A DNA stretch of 12,313 nucleotides from Clostridium sp. 26_22 (lineage in GTDB: Bacteria; Bacillota; Clostridia; TANB77; CAG-508), in NCBI GenBank assembly GCA_001916005.1, contig MNRP01000011.1:1-12313 (forward strand), given 5' to 3'. The notes under the pieces are model-generated. The model made no database searches. It saw only the letters and a program-made list of their open reading frames with translations, and was not told the origin of the DNA. Numbering within the stretch: position 1 is the first letter of the stretch; the number at the start of each line of letters is the position of its first letter. A program made the position numbers and the translations under genes. This document shows positions 1-6,812 of this stretch, in pieces.

Positions 1-147
1 TGAAAAGGTTTTTATGTTTTGCCAAAAAACAGGCAAAACAAGCAAATACACTAAATATAAACGATTTTAAGAAACAAATAATTACGTTCCAATGATTTTC
101 CCAATCATTATGGAGGTTTAATTCGGAGGGAAAAAGGAGAAATAAAT

Positions 148-1794
148 ATGGATTATAAAGATTTAGCAAACTTAATATTTCCAGATGCAAAGGAAATATC
201 ATATTATGAAGAAAAATACCCAGAAAGAAATTTACCAGAAGGAGCAATAGTAACAAGATTTGCTCCAAGTCCTACAGGATTTGTTCATATTGGAGGGCTA
301 TATCAAGGGTTAATAGCTAGAAAATTAGCAAATCAAACAAATGGAGTATTCTTCTTAAGAATAGAAGATACAGACCAAAAAAGAGAAGTTGAAAATGGAA
401 TTATTGGGATAGTAGATTCTTTAAAAGATTTTGGATTTGAACCAGATGAAGGAATGATTTCTGAAAATGAAGGAAAAGGAAATTATGGACCATATAAACA
501 AAGTCAAAGAAAAGAAATTTACCAAGCATATGCAAAATACTTAATTGAACAAGGAAAAGCATATCCATGTTTCTGTACTCCAGAAGATGTTGAAGAAATT
601 AGAGCTAAACAAGAAGCTGCAAAAATTAGACCAGGTTATTATGGAGTTTGGGCAAAATGTAGAACTATTCCAGTTGAAGAAGCTATGAAAAGAATTCAAA
701 ATGGAGAAAATTATATAATAAGATTTAAATCTCCTGGAAGAGAAGATAGAAAAATACAACATCATGATGTTATTAAAGGAAAGGTTGATTTCCCAGAAAA
801 TGATCAAGATATAGTAATTATAAAAGCAGATGGTTTACCAACATATCATTTTGCACATGCAGTTGATGATCACTTAATGCATACAACACACGTAATAAGA
901 GGAGATGAGTGGTTATCATCAGTACCACTACATTTACAATTATTCCACGAGTTAGGATTTAAAGCTCCTAAATATGCACATATTGCACCAATTATGAAAA
1001 ATGATAATGGTAATAAAAGAAAATTAAGTAAAAGAAAAGATCCTGAGGCTGCAGTAAGTTATTATGCAGAAGAAGGAATTCCAGCAGAAGCGGTTAAAGA
1101 ATATTTATTAAATATTGCAAATTCTAATTTTGAAAACTGGAGAAGAGCTAATCCAGATAAACAATTAAATGAATTTGAATTACAATTAAATAAAATGAGT
1201 GTTAGTGGTGCATTATTTGATATGGTTAAATTATTAGATGTATCAAAAACTGTAATATCAAAAATGACTGCTGAAGAAGTATATGAAAATGCTAATATGT
1301 GGGCAACAAAATATGATGCAAAATTAAAAAAATTATTAGAAGATAAAGAATATGCTTTAAAAGTTTTTGGAATAGAAAGAGGAAACAAAAAGCCAAGAAA
1401 AGATATTTCAAAATGGTCAGATGTTAAAGAAAATATTTCTTATATGTATGATGAAGAATTTGCAAAAGATGAAAATGAATACCCTTATCAAGTTATAAAT
1501 GATAAAGAATCAATTTCAAAAATATTAAAATTATATGTAGAAAAATATTATGATGAAAATGATGATAAACAAGCATGGTTTGATAAAATAAAAGAATTAG
1601 CTGGAGAAATGGGTTATGCAAAAGAAGTAAAAGAATTTAAAGCAAATCCAGATATGTACAAAGCTCATGTTGGAGATGTAAGTACAGTATTAAGAATAGC
1701 TTTAACAAAAAGAACAAATACTCCAGATATGTATGAAATTATGCAAATATTAGGAAAAGACAGAATGGCTCAAAGATTTAACAAAGCTATATAA
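148..1794 (+). CDS. gltX: Glutamate--tRNA ligase (GluRS)
   Basis: Cytosolic class I aminoacyl-tRNA synthetase that charges tRNA-Glu with glutamate (548 residues). The ATP-binding HIGH motif appears as HIGG (47-50) after FAPSPTG, and the KMSKS loop as KLSKRKD (292-298). The catalytic core also shows RIEDTD (71-76) and DGLPTYHFAHAVDDH (228-242). A CFC pair (141-143) with Cys171 resembles the zinc-binding insertion of many GluRS. An N-terminal extension of about 34 residues precedes the Rossmann fold, as I recall from gut Clostridia. An AAGGAG site (134-139), 8 nt upstream, supports the ATG. The leader has two small perfect inverted repeats (16-23/32-39 and 91-97/103-109) but no T-box consensus. 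No terminator follows, so transcription probably continues into the DUF951 gene 25 nt downstream. Whether it also charges tRNA-Gln cannot be seen here. Confidence 0.96.
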   Translation: MDYKDLANLIFPDAKEISYYEEKYPERNLPEGAIVTRFAPSPTGFVHIGGLYQGLIARKLANQTNGVFFLRIEDTDQKREVENGIIGIVDSLKDFGFEPDEGMISENEGKGNYGPYKQSQRKEIYQAYAKYLIEQGKAYPCFCTPEDVEEIRAKQEAAKIRPGYYGVWAKCRTIPVEEAMKRIQNGENYIIRFKSPGREDRKIQHHDVIKGKVDFPENDQDIVIIKADGLPTYHFAHAVDDHLMHTTHVIRGDEWLSSVPLHLQLFHELGFKAPKYAHIAPIMKNDNGNKRKLSKRKDPEAAVSYYAEEGIPAEAVKEYLLNIANSNFENWRRANPDKQLNEFELQLNKMSVSGALFDMVKLLDVSKTVISKMTAEEVYENANMWATKYDAKLKKLLEDKEYALKVFGIERGNKKPRKDISKWSDVKENISYMYDEEFAKDENEYPYQVINDKESISKILKLYVEKYYDENDDKQAWFDKIKELAGEMGYAKEVKEFKANPDMYKAHVGDVSTVLRIALTKRTNTPDMYEIMQILGKDRMAQRFNKAI

Positions 1795-1819
1795 TTTATT
1801 ATAAAAGTAGAGGAAAATT

Positions 1820-2017
1820 ATGGAATATAATAAATATGAAGTTGGAGATATTGTTAGAACCAAAAAACAGCATCCTTGCGGAAGTAAATTATGGGAAGTT
1901 ACACGAATAGGTGTTGACTTTAAATTGAAATGTCAAGGATGCGGACATATAATAATGTTGCCAAGAGAAAAGGCATTGAAAGCAATTACTAAGAAAATAG
2001 AAAAAGAAGAAAATTAA
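1820..2017 (+). CDS. DUF951 family small protein (YyzM-like)
   Basis: A 65-residue protein of the DUF951 family, widespread in Firmicutes and without an established biochemical role. The family signature is clear: VGDIVR near the N-terminus, HPCGS (18-22), WEVTRIGVDFKLKC (25-38) and CQGCGH (38-43), then MLPR. Cys20, Cys38, Cys41 and His43 are well placed for a small zinc site on a beta-barrel, although that is inference. A lysine- and glutamate-rich tail follows. An AGAGGA site lies about 6 nt before the ATG. The gene is 25 nt downstream of gltX and 30 nt upstream of the antitoxin gene, all on the + strand with no terminator between, so it probably shares their transcript. Confidence 0.85.
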   Translation: MEYNKYEVGDIVRTKKQHPCGSKLWEVTRIGVDFKLKCQGCGHIIMLPREKALKAITKKIEKEEN

Positions 2018-2047
2018 GAAATAGTATTTGTTGAGAGGAAAAAATAT

Positions 2048-2254
2048 ATGGAAAAGAAATATCTTGTTTCAGAGACTACAAAAGAAGAAAGAAAAGAAAT
2101 AGTGAAAAATGCACTAGGGATTTCTTTATTAGGAGCAGATATGCCAAGTGATGATGTTCTGCAATTAGCTAAGCAATATATTGATGGTAAAATTGAAATT
2201 GAAGAAATTCAAAAGAAGGTGTTAGAAAAATATACAAATGGAGGTAATAAATAA
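2048..2254 (+). CDS. VbhA-like antitoxin partner of the Fic protein
   Basis: A 68-residue protein that fits the VbhA antitoxin family, small helical proteins that bind Fic toxins and block their ATP site. The family pattern shows as KNAL (20-23), then a variable turn and the C-terminal block with YIDGKI (44-49). In characterised VbhA the segment after the first helix carries an (S/T)xxxE(G/N) motif whose glutamate inhibits the toxin. Here the same stretch reads GISLLGAD (24-31) and has neither that glutamate nor the glycine after it. The only other S/T-xxx-E match (T10-E14) is followed by Arg and lies before the conserved NAL. GAGAGG (2033-2038) precedes the start by 9 nt. The stop overlaps the fic start by 1 nt (TAATG), indicating coupled translation. 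I recognise it by pattern and by its neighbour. Confidence 0.72.
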   Translation: MEKKYLVSETTKEERKEIVKNALGISLLGADMPSDDVLQLAKQYIDGKIEIEEIQKKVLEKYTNGGNK

Positions 2255-2928
2255 TGGAAGATCCATATGTATACAAAGATACAGGAACATTAATAAATAA
2301 ATTAGGAATAAAGGACTATGAAGAACTTAGAAAAGCAGAGTCAGATATATCTTTTGCAAAATTGCTAAGTGTAGATGCTAATGTAGATTGTCACAAATTT
2401 GATTTAGAATATATTCAAAATATTCATAAATATGTTTTAGGCGATATTTATGACTGGGCTGGAGAGTTTAGAACGGTTCCAATGGAAAAGTCAGAAGAAG
2501 TATTAGGTGGAGATACAGTTAGATATTCCTACCCAAAAGAGATAATTCCAAAAGCTCAAAAGTACATAAATGAAATAAATAGTATAAATTGGAATAATAT
2601 AGAATTAGAAGATAAAGCTTTAAAATTTTCAAAATTAATTGCTGGATTATGGCAAGTTCATCCATTTAGAGATGGAAATACTAGAACTATTATTACATAT
2701 GCTTTTAGATTTGCTGAAGAGCATGGATTTAAAATGGATAGAAATTTAATTTTAGAAAATTTTGGTTATGTAAGAAATGCTTTAGTAAAAGCTTCTGATG
2801 GTGAATATTCAGAATATAAATATTTAACACATATAGTAAGAGACTCAATAAAAAATGGTCAAGAAAGTGTTGAAAATAATAATACAAAAGTAGCTAAAAA
2901 TAAAGAGAAAAGTGAAGAAGAAAGATAA
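2254..2928 (+). CDS. fic: Fic-domain protein, probable AMP-transferase toxin
   Basis: A 224-residue Fic/DOC family protein. Fic enzymes usually transfer AMP from ATP to a hydroxyl group on a target protein; as toxins they act in the cytosol on essential targets. The Fic motif is HPFRDGNTR (136-144): catalytic His136, Phe138, Asp140 for magnesium, and the Gly141-Asn142 anion hole are all present. The motif departs from HxFx(D/E)GNGRxxR by Thr143 for the second glycine and by Ile147 for the last arginine. An IYDWAGEFRTV element (65-75) and a TVRYSYP segment (88-94) match the usual region before the motif, including the target-docking flap. The tail (about 200-224) is charged and probably disordered. 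GGAGG (2240-2244) lies inside the end of the antitoxin gene. The target is unknown. Confidence 0.88.
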   Translation: MEDPYVYKDTGTLINKLGIKDYEELRKAESDISFAKLLSVDANVDCHKFDLEYIQNIHKYVLGDIYDWAGEFRTVPMEKSEEVLGGDTVRYSYPKEIIPKAQKYINEINSINWNNIELEDKALKFSKLIAGLWQVHPFRDGNTRTIITYAFRFAEEHGFKMDRNLILENFGYVRNALVKASDGEYSEYKYLTHIVRDSIKNGQESVENNNTKVAKNKEKSEEER

Positions 2929-2934
2929 AAGGTA

Positions 2935-2961
2935 ACATTTTACAAATTTCGACATAATATA
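2935..2961 (+). promoter_or_regulatory. Candidate SigK/SigE-type sporulation promoter
   Basis: AC (2935-2936), 16 nt, then CATAATATA (2953-2961) match the Bacillus mother-cell pattern AC-N16/17-CATANNNTA at all fixed positions. It lies 47 nt upstream of the membrane-protein start, in the only gap between fic and that gene. The background is very AT-rich, so a chance match is possible, and a poor SigA arrangement (TTTACA with TATAGT at 15 nt) overlaps it. Confidence 0.4.
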
Positions 2962-3007
2962 TAGTATAACATCATAAAAAATAAGGTGTTATATGGAGGT
3001 GACTTTT

Positions 3008-3277
3008 ATGGAGCCACAAGAAGTATTTTACTGTAAAGAAAAGAAAGAAAAATGTAATAATAACAAATGCTTCGGTATTGTTACTATTATATTAGCAATA
3101 GCTTTAGCTTTTGTCGTAGGATTATTAATTGGTGCTGCTGCTATAGCTTCAGAAATCTTATCATCTTTTGCTGCAATAATAGTCTTAGCTGTAATTCTTG
3201 CATTACTTTTAATATTATCAATAATAATAATGATTTGTAATAGAAAGAAAGACAAAAAAGAAAAATGCTGTCACTAA
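3008..3277 (+). CDS. Small two-helix membrane protein with cysteine-rich ends
   Basis: Unrecognised 89-residue protein. Two hydrophobic helices (about 24-47 and 54-76) are joined by a short turn around Ser48-Ser53. The N-terminus is charged with Cys9, Cys16 and Cys21, and the C-terminus is basic with Cys77, Cys87, Cys88 and a final His. Both ends probably lie on the same side of the membrane. The start at 3008 is chosen because a complete GGAGGTGA (2995-3002) lies 5 nt before it; the in-frame ATG at 2993 overlaps that site. An imperfect hairpin (2965-2973/2985-2993, one G-U pair) ends 1 nt before the site. The gene stands alone between the fic gene and a terminator, behind a possible sporulation promoter. 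A spore-envelope role would fit but is only inference. Confidence 0.8.
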   Translation: MEPQEVFYCKEKKEKCNNNKCFGIVTIILAIALAFVVGLLIGAAAIASEILSSFAAIIVLAVILALLLILSIIIMICNRKKDKKEKCCH

Positions 3278-3281
3278 AATT

Positions 3282-3339
3282 AAAAAATAAAAGTTTGGGA
3301 GAAATGGTATAGCCATTTTTTCCAAACTTTTTATTTTTT
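3282..3339. terminator. Bidirectional terminator between convergent genes
   Basis: Arms 3282-3298 and 3322-3339 pair through AGTTTGG/CCAAACTT, with a second ATGG/CCAT pairing in the loop. A-rich and T-rich flanks give a U-run in both directions, so the site can end the small membrane-protein transcript (+) and the engB transcript (-). Confidence 0.85.
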
Positions 3340-3344
3340 AAATT

Positions 3345-3926
3345 CTAAATATATTTTTCTATTTCATTCCAAACATCATCCATATAAACTTTTCTTTCAG
3401 AAGAGAAAGGAAAAGTAGGAATATCTCCAATAGGGTTTAAAGCTTTTTGTAATTTTGTAGCTTCAGCAGATACTTTAGTAACTGCAATTTTATCAGCTTT
3501 ATTAGCCAAAATTATACAAGGAAGACCTGAACGAATAACATAATCGTACATTAATCTATCATTTGCAGTAGGTGTATGGCGAATATCAACTAAAAATATT
3601 ATTAATGCAATTTGTTTTCTATTGAAAAGATATTCTTCAATAAAATTACCAACTTGTTCTTGTTCTTTTTTAGACATTTTACTAAAACCATAACCAGGTA
3701 AGTCAACAAAATAGAACTTTTCATCCATATTATAAAAATTGATTTGTCTTGTTTTCCCAGGTTCACTACTTGTTCTTGCTAATTTTTTTCTATTTATCAT
3801 AGTATTTATAAAACTAGATTTTCCAACATTAGATTTTCCAACTAAAACAATTTCAGGAAAATCATTTTTGGGGTATTGAGCAGGTTTTACTGCTGAAACT
3901 TCAAATTTTGGATTATTTATTATCAT
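3345..3926 (-). CDS. engB: Ribosome biogenesis GTPase EngB (YsxC/YihA)
   Basis: TRAFAC-class GTPase of 193 residues, needed for late assembly of the 50S subunit in related bacteria. All GTPase signatures are visible: P-loop GKSNVGKSS (30-38), the switch I region around PGKTRQ (57-62), G3 DLPGYG (75-80), G4 NKAD (142-145) and G5 SSE (175-177). The length is normal for the family. An AGGA site (3937-3940) lies 10 nt before the ATG. It is the last gene of a three-gene operon, 20 nt after serS, and ends at the bidirectional terminator. Confidence 0.96.
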   Translation of the reverse strand: MIINNPKFEVSAVKPAQYPKNDFPEIVLVGKSNVGKSSFINTMINRKKLARTSSEPGKTRQINFYNMDEKFYFVDLPGYGFSKMSKKEQEQVGNFIEEYLFNRKQIALIIFLVDIRHTPTANDRLMYDYVIRSGLPCIILANKADKIAVTKVSAEATKLQKALNPIGDIPTFPFSSERKVYMDDVWNEIEKYI

Positions 3927-3946
3927 TTAAAATTTTTCCTCTCTTT

Positions 3947-5233
3947 TTATTTTTTAGGAACTATTTTTTCAGCTCCACCCATATATGGTCTTAAAACTTC
4001 TGGAATTGTTACACTTCCATCTTCATTATAATTATTTTCTATTACAGCGATTAGTCCTCTAGGTGTTGCAACAACTGTATTATTTAATGTGTGTAAGTAA
4101 TAATTTCCTTTTTCACTCTTTACACGAATTCCTAAACGTCTAGCTTGAGCATCTCCTAAATTTGAGCAACTGCAAACTTCAAAATATTTTTGTTGTCTTG
4201 GGCTCCAAGCTTCAATATCACATGATTTTACTTTTAAATCAGCTAAATCACCAGAACAACAATCTAATTGTCTTACAGGTACATTCCAGCTTCTAAATAA
4301 GTCAACACTTAATTTCCACATTTTATTGTACCATTCCATTGATTCTTCAGGTTCGCATAAAACAATCATTTCTTGTTTTTCAAATTGATGAACACGATAT
4401 AATCCTCTTTCTTCTAATCCATGAGAACCAATTTCTTTTCTAAAACAAGGTGAATAAGATGTCATACATATTGGTAATTCATCTTTTTTAATTAATTGTT
4501 CTTTAAATCTTCCAATCATAGAATGTTCAGATGTACCAATTAAGAATAAATCTTCACCTTCAATTTTATACATCATTGCATCCATTTCTTCGAAACTCAT
4601 AACACCATTTACAACATCACTACGAATCATAAATGGGGGAATAGCATAAGTGAAACCATTATTAATCATATAATCTCTAGCATATGCAAGCATAGCTTCG
4701 TGTAGTCTGGCAACATCGCCAATTAAATAGTAGAAACCAACACCGCTTGTACGTCCAGCAGATTCTTTATCTAATCCATTAAATCTTGCAATAATATCTG
4801 CATGATGAGGAATTTCATAAGCTGGAACAGTTGCTTCTCCAAATCTTTCGACTTCTACATTTTCACTATCATCTTTACCAATAGGAACAGATGCATCCAT
4901 AATATTTGGAATTTTCATCATTCTTGATTTTATTTCTTCTGCATATTCAGTTTCTAATTTTTCATTTTCTTCAAGTTTAGAATTAATTTCTTGAACTTTA
5001 GATTTAATACTTTCAGCTTCATCTTTTTTGCCATTTCTCATAAGATTTCCAATTTCAGCACTTAAAGATTTTCTTTCAGCTCTTAGATTATCTCCATTTA
5101 ATTTTGCTTCTCTATTTTTTTTATCTAAATCAATTACTTCATCAACTAAGTGAAGTTTGTGGTCTTGAAATTTATTTTTTATGTTTTGTTTTACCACATC
5201 AGGGTTTTCTCTTAAAAATTTTATATCTATCAT
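3947..5233 (-). CDS. serS: Serine--tRNA ligase (SerRS)
   Basis: Cytosolic class II synthetase that charges tRNA-Ser (428 residues). Residues 1 to about 105 form the long antiparallel coiled coil that grips the tRNA variable arm. Motif 2 starts at FRKEIGSHG (264-272) and ends with the YRVHQFEKQE strand (279-288). Motif 3 reads NNTVVATPRG (384-393), keeping the essential Arg392. Most bacterial SerRS have GSGxAVGRT there; the NNTxxATxR form is closer to what I recall from archaeal and some actinobacterial and gut-clostridial enzymes. The cysteines in DCCSGD (324-329) and VCSCSN (353-358) are plentiful, without a recognisable zinc site. A GGAGG site lies just upstream of the ATG. The gene sits between DUF1653 (31 nt) and engB (20 nt). 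No T-box fits in the short leader. Confidence 0.96.
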   Translation of the reverse strand: MIDIKFLRENPDVVKQNIKNKFQDHKLHLVDEVIDLDKKNREAKLNGDNLRAERKSLSAEIGNLMRNGKKDEAESIKSKVQEINSKLEENEKLETEYAEEIKSRMMKIPNIMDASVPIGKDDSENVEVERFGEATVPAYEIPHHADIIARFNGLDKESAGRTSGVGFYYLIGDVARLHEAMLAYARDYMINNGFTYAIPPFMIRSDVVNGVMSFEEMDAMMYKIEGEDLFLIGTSEHSMIGRFKEQLIKKDELPICMTSYSPCFRKEIGSHGLEERGLYRVHQFEKQEMIVLCEPEESMEWYNKMWKLSVDLFRSWNVPVRQLDCCSGDLADLKVKSCDIEAWSPRQQKYFEVCSCSNLGDAQARRLGIRVKSEKGNYYLHTLNNTVVATPRGLIAVIENNYNEDGSVTIPEVLRPYMGGAEKIVPKK

Positions 5234-5264
5234 AATTTACCTCCAATTAAAAATATTAAAATTG

Positions 5265-5528
5265 TTATTTTAAATAATCTCTTTCAATATCTTGTGCTAT
5301 TTCAAATCTATGTTTTTGACCTGTTATATTATCAGGTCTATCTATTGGGATTTCCGACAAAAACATTTTTTCAGGTCTTACCCAAAGTTGTCTTTTATCA
5401 GCTCTTTCATATAAAGGTTTATATACTACTATTCTTTCTGTTGTTTCTGAATCGTATGCAATATTTTCTACAAAATAATAGTTACCTTTAAAATGGCGAT
5501 AAACTTTTCCAATTTGTACTTCTTCCAT
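5265..5528 (-). CDS. DUF1653 family small protein
   Basis: An 87-residue protein of the DUF1653 family, common in bacteria and without an assigned function. Signature elements are GKVYRHFKGNYY (7-18), VVYKPLY around residues 34-40 and LWVRP-x-x-MF (48-56). No signal peptide or membrane helix is visible, so it should be cytosolic. The ATG at 5528 is chosen because GGAGG (5534-5538) lies 5 nt upstream; a TTG 12 nt further out overlaps that site and is unlikely. It is the first gene of the operon, with its promoter about 33 nt upstream, followed by serS and engB. Confidence 0.85.
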   Translation of the reverse strand: MEEVQIGKVYRHFKGNYYFVENIAYDSETTERIVVYKPLYERADKRQLWVRPEKMFLSEIPIDRPDNITGQKHRFEIAQDIERDYLK

Positions 5529-5560
5529 AATTGCCTCCAATATCTATAAATAATACAGAT

Positions 5561-5589
5561 ATTATATAATATTTTTGTATAAATATCAA
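5561..5589 (-). promoter_or_regulatory. SigA promoter of the DUF1653-serS-engB operon
   Basis: On the - strand a -35 TTGATA (5584-5589) and a perfect -10 TATAAT (5561-5566) are separated by exactly 17 bp. Transcription should begin near 5554, giving a leader of about 26 nt. A 7-bp perfect inverted repeat (5539-5545/5557-5563) overlaps the -10 and the start region and could be an operator, but it is AT-only apart from one G-C pair. Confidence 0.82.
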
Positions 5590-5621
5590 TAAAATGTGGA
5601 AAAATTCTAAAAAGTAGGGTG

Positions 5622-5864
5622 GTTTGAGTGAAAGTTTGATGAATTGGGATTTGAATATGTTGAAATTATTGTTTTTTCGGCTTCCTTCATAATTTAAGAA
5701 ATTCTAAATTGATTTTTTGGGACCCTTTCACTTAGTCCTCGCTAGAGCTCGACGTGAACATTCCCCTAAAAATCAATTAAGAATTTCTAAAGTTATTACG
5801 GGCGCACTCAAAAACAATAATTTCAACATATTCAAATCCCAATTCATCAAAACTTCACTCTAAC
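5622..5864. repeat. 243-bp nested inverted repeat, MITE-like or structured leader
   Basis: Together with its flanks this fills the gene-free gap between the DUF1653 gene and the exchanger gene. Outer arms 5622-5676 and 5810-5864 are complementary at 52 of 55 positions without gaps. An inner stem (about 5690-5720 with 5764-5796) is complementary with four mismatches or G-U pairs. A third short stem TTCAC/GTGAA (5727-5731/5754-5758) closes a loop containing GAGCTC. Two unpaired patches (5677-5689 and 5797-5809) separate the outer and inner stems. No reading frame is convincing inside it. The element ends 6 nt before the AGGAG of the next gene. A non-autonomous transposable element and a functional RNA hairpin both fit; flanking CTAAAAA copies (5607 and 5864) are too weak to prove insertion. 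Confidence 0.85.
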
Positions 5865-5885
5865 TAAAAAAGGAGAAGAAAGTAT

Positions 5886-6725
5886 ATGTTTTTAGAAATA
5901 ATAAAATTTATAATTTATTCAGCCTTAATAGTCTTAATATCAAAATATATTTTAGTAACAACTTTAAGAAAATTAGCTGAAAGTTTAAAGTTAAAACCTA
6001 AAACAGTTGGAAATATTGCAGGATATGCAACATCTATACCAGAACTTTTAACAATAACAACATCAAGCTTAAGAGGACTATCTGGCGCAAGTGTTTATAA
6101 TATAATAAGTTCAAATGTAATAAATTTTATTCAATATATTGGAGCAATTTTATTAAATAAAAATGTTGATAAAATAAAAAATAGAGCCATTATTACAGAT
6201 ATAATATTAGTAATTTTTACAATTTTGATTCCAATAGTTTTGTTAAAGATGAATATTGAATTAAATATAATGATTGTACCAATTTTTGTTATTTTGTATA
6301 TATTATTTAGAGTTATTAATGATAATGTTCATAAGATGTATTTAAAAAATGAAGATGAAAAAATAGAACATGAAATTGAAGTTGAAGAAGAAAAGGAAAG
6401 CAAGAATAGATTTCAAACAATAAAATATATTATTTATTTAGTAATAACAGGATTTTTATTATATTTTGTTGGAGATAAACTAGGAAATACTTTAGAAACG
6501 TTGTGTAAATTATTTAATATATCAGAGGCTATTATTGGAATATTGCTAGGTTTTATAACAAGTATTCCAGAGTTAATGACATTTTTTGAATCACAAAAAC
6601 ATTATAAAAAGGAAGATGATGATATGCTTGGAGTTGTAGAAGCAACTAATAATTTGCTTACTTCAAATATTTTAAATCTTTTTGCAATTCAGACAATTGG
6701 AATATTGATAACAAGTATATTATAG
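5886..6725 (+). CDS. CaCA-family cation exchanger-like membrane protein
   Basis: Integral membrane protein of 279 residues resembling Na+/Ca2+ exchangers (CaCA superfamily; YrbG-like). Two alpha repeats are visible. The first has GYATSIPEL (46-54) with Glu53, then NIISSNVIN (72-80). The second has GFITSIPEL (222-230) with Glu229, then NNLLTSNILN (255-264). In the family the two repeats face each other and their TSxPE segments bind the transported cation. I estimate five helices before an acidic cytosolic loop (about 152-175) and only three after it, so the last two helices of the usual 5+5 fold appear absent. The stop is followed at once by a terminator, so this is the natural end and not an obvious frameshift. 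AGGAG (5871-5875) precedes the ATG. The transported ion is unknown. Confidence 0.75.
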   Translation: MFLEIIKFIIYSALIVLISKYILVTTLRKLAESLKLKPKTVGNIAGYATSIPELLTITTSSLRGLSGASVYNIISSNVINFIQYIGAILLNKNVDKIKNRAIITDIILVIFTILIPIVLLKMNIELNIMIVPIFVILYILFRVINDNVHKMYLKNEDEKIEHEIEVEEEKESKNRFQTIKYIIYLVITGFLLYFVGDKLGNTLETLCKLFNISEAIIGILLGFITSIPELMTFFESQKHYKKEDDDMLGVVEATNNLLTSNILNLFAIQTIGILITSIL

Positions 6726-6732
6726 AAGTAAT

Positions 6733-6810
6733 AAAAAAATCCGACATAAGTGTACTGAAGCCAAAAAATATTTGATTTTTTGAGCTCAGTACATAGTGTT
6801 GGACTTTTTT
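6733..6810. terminator. Long bidirectional terminator hairpin
   Basis: Left arm from A-run 6733 and right arm to T-run 6810 pair through TCCGACA/TGTTGGA, TGTACTGA/TCAGTACA and AAAAAAT/ATTTTTT. It starts 8 nt after the exchanger stop and ends 3 nt before the stop of the - strand 75-codon frame, so it can serve both directions. The stem is longer than a terminator needs and could be a palindromic repeat used as one. Confidence 0.85.
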
Positions 6811-6812
6811 AA

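Noticed and set aside
3..95. Open + strand reading run from the window edge to a TGA at 93-95, possibly the tail of an upstream gene
   Set aside because: Only about 30 codons are visible, no family is recognisable, and a second frame is open to 70, so coding cannot be supported.
541..807. 88-codon - strand frame antisense to gltX
   Set aside because: The product is rich in Phe, Ser and Asn with no recognisable domain, and it lies wholly inside the certain gltX gene.
5613..5622. AGGGTGG string resembling the T-box consensus
   Set aside because: The ACCGCG part is missing, no specifier or stem architecture is visible, and no tRNA synthetase gene lies downstream on that strand.
5607..5876. CTAAAAA on both sides of the long inverted repeat as a target-site duplication
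   Set aside because: The match is short, A-rich and overlaps the right arm by one base, so it is expected by chance in this DNA.
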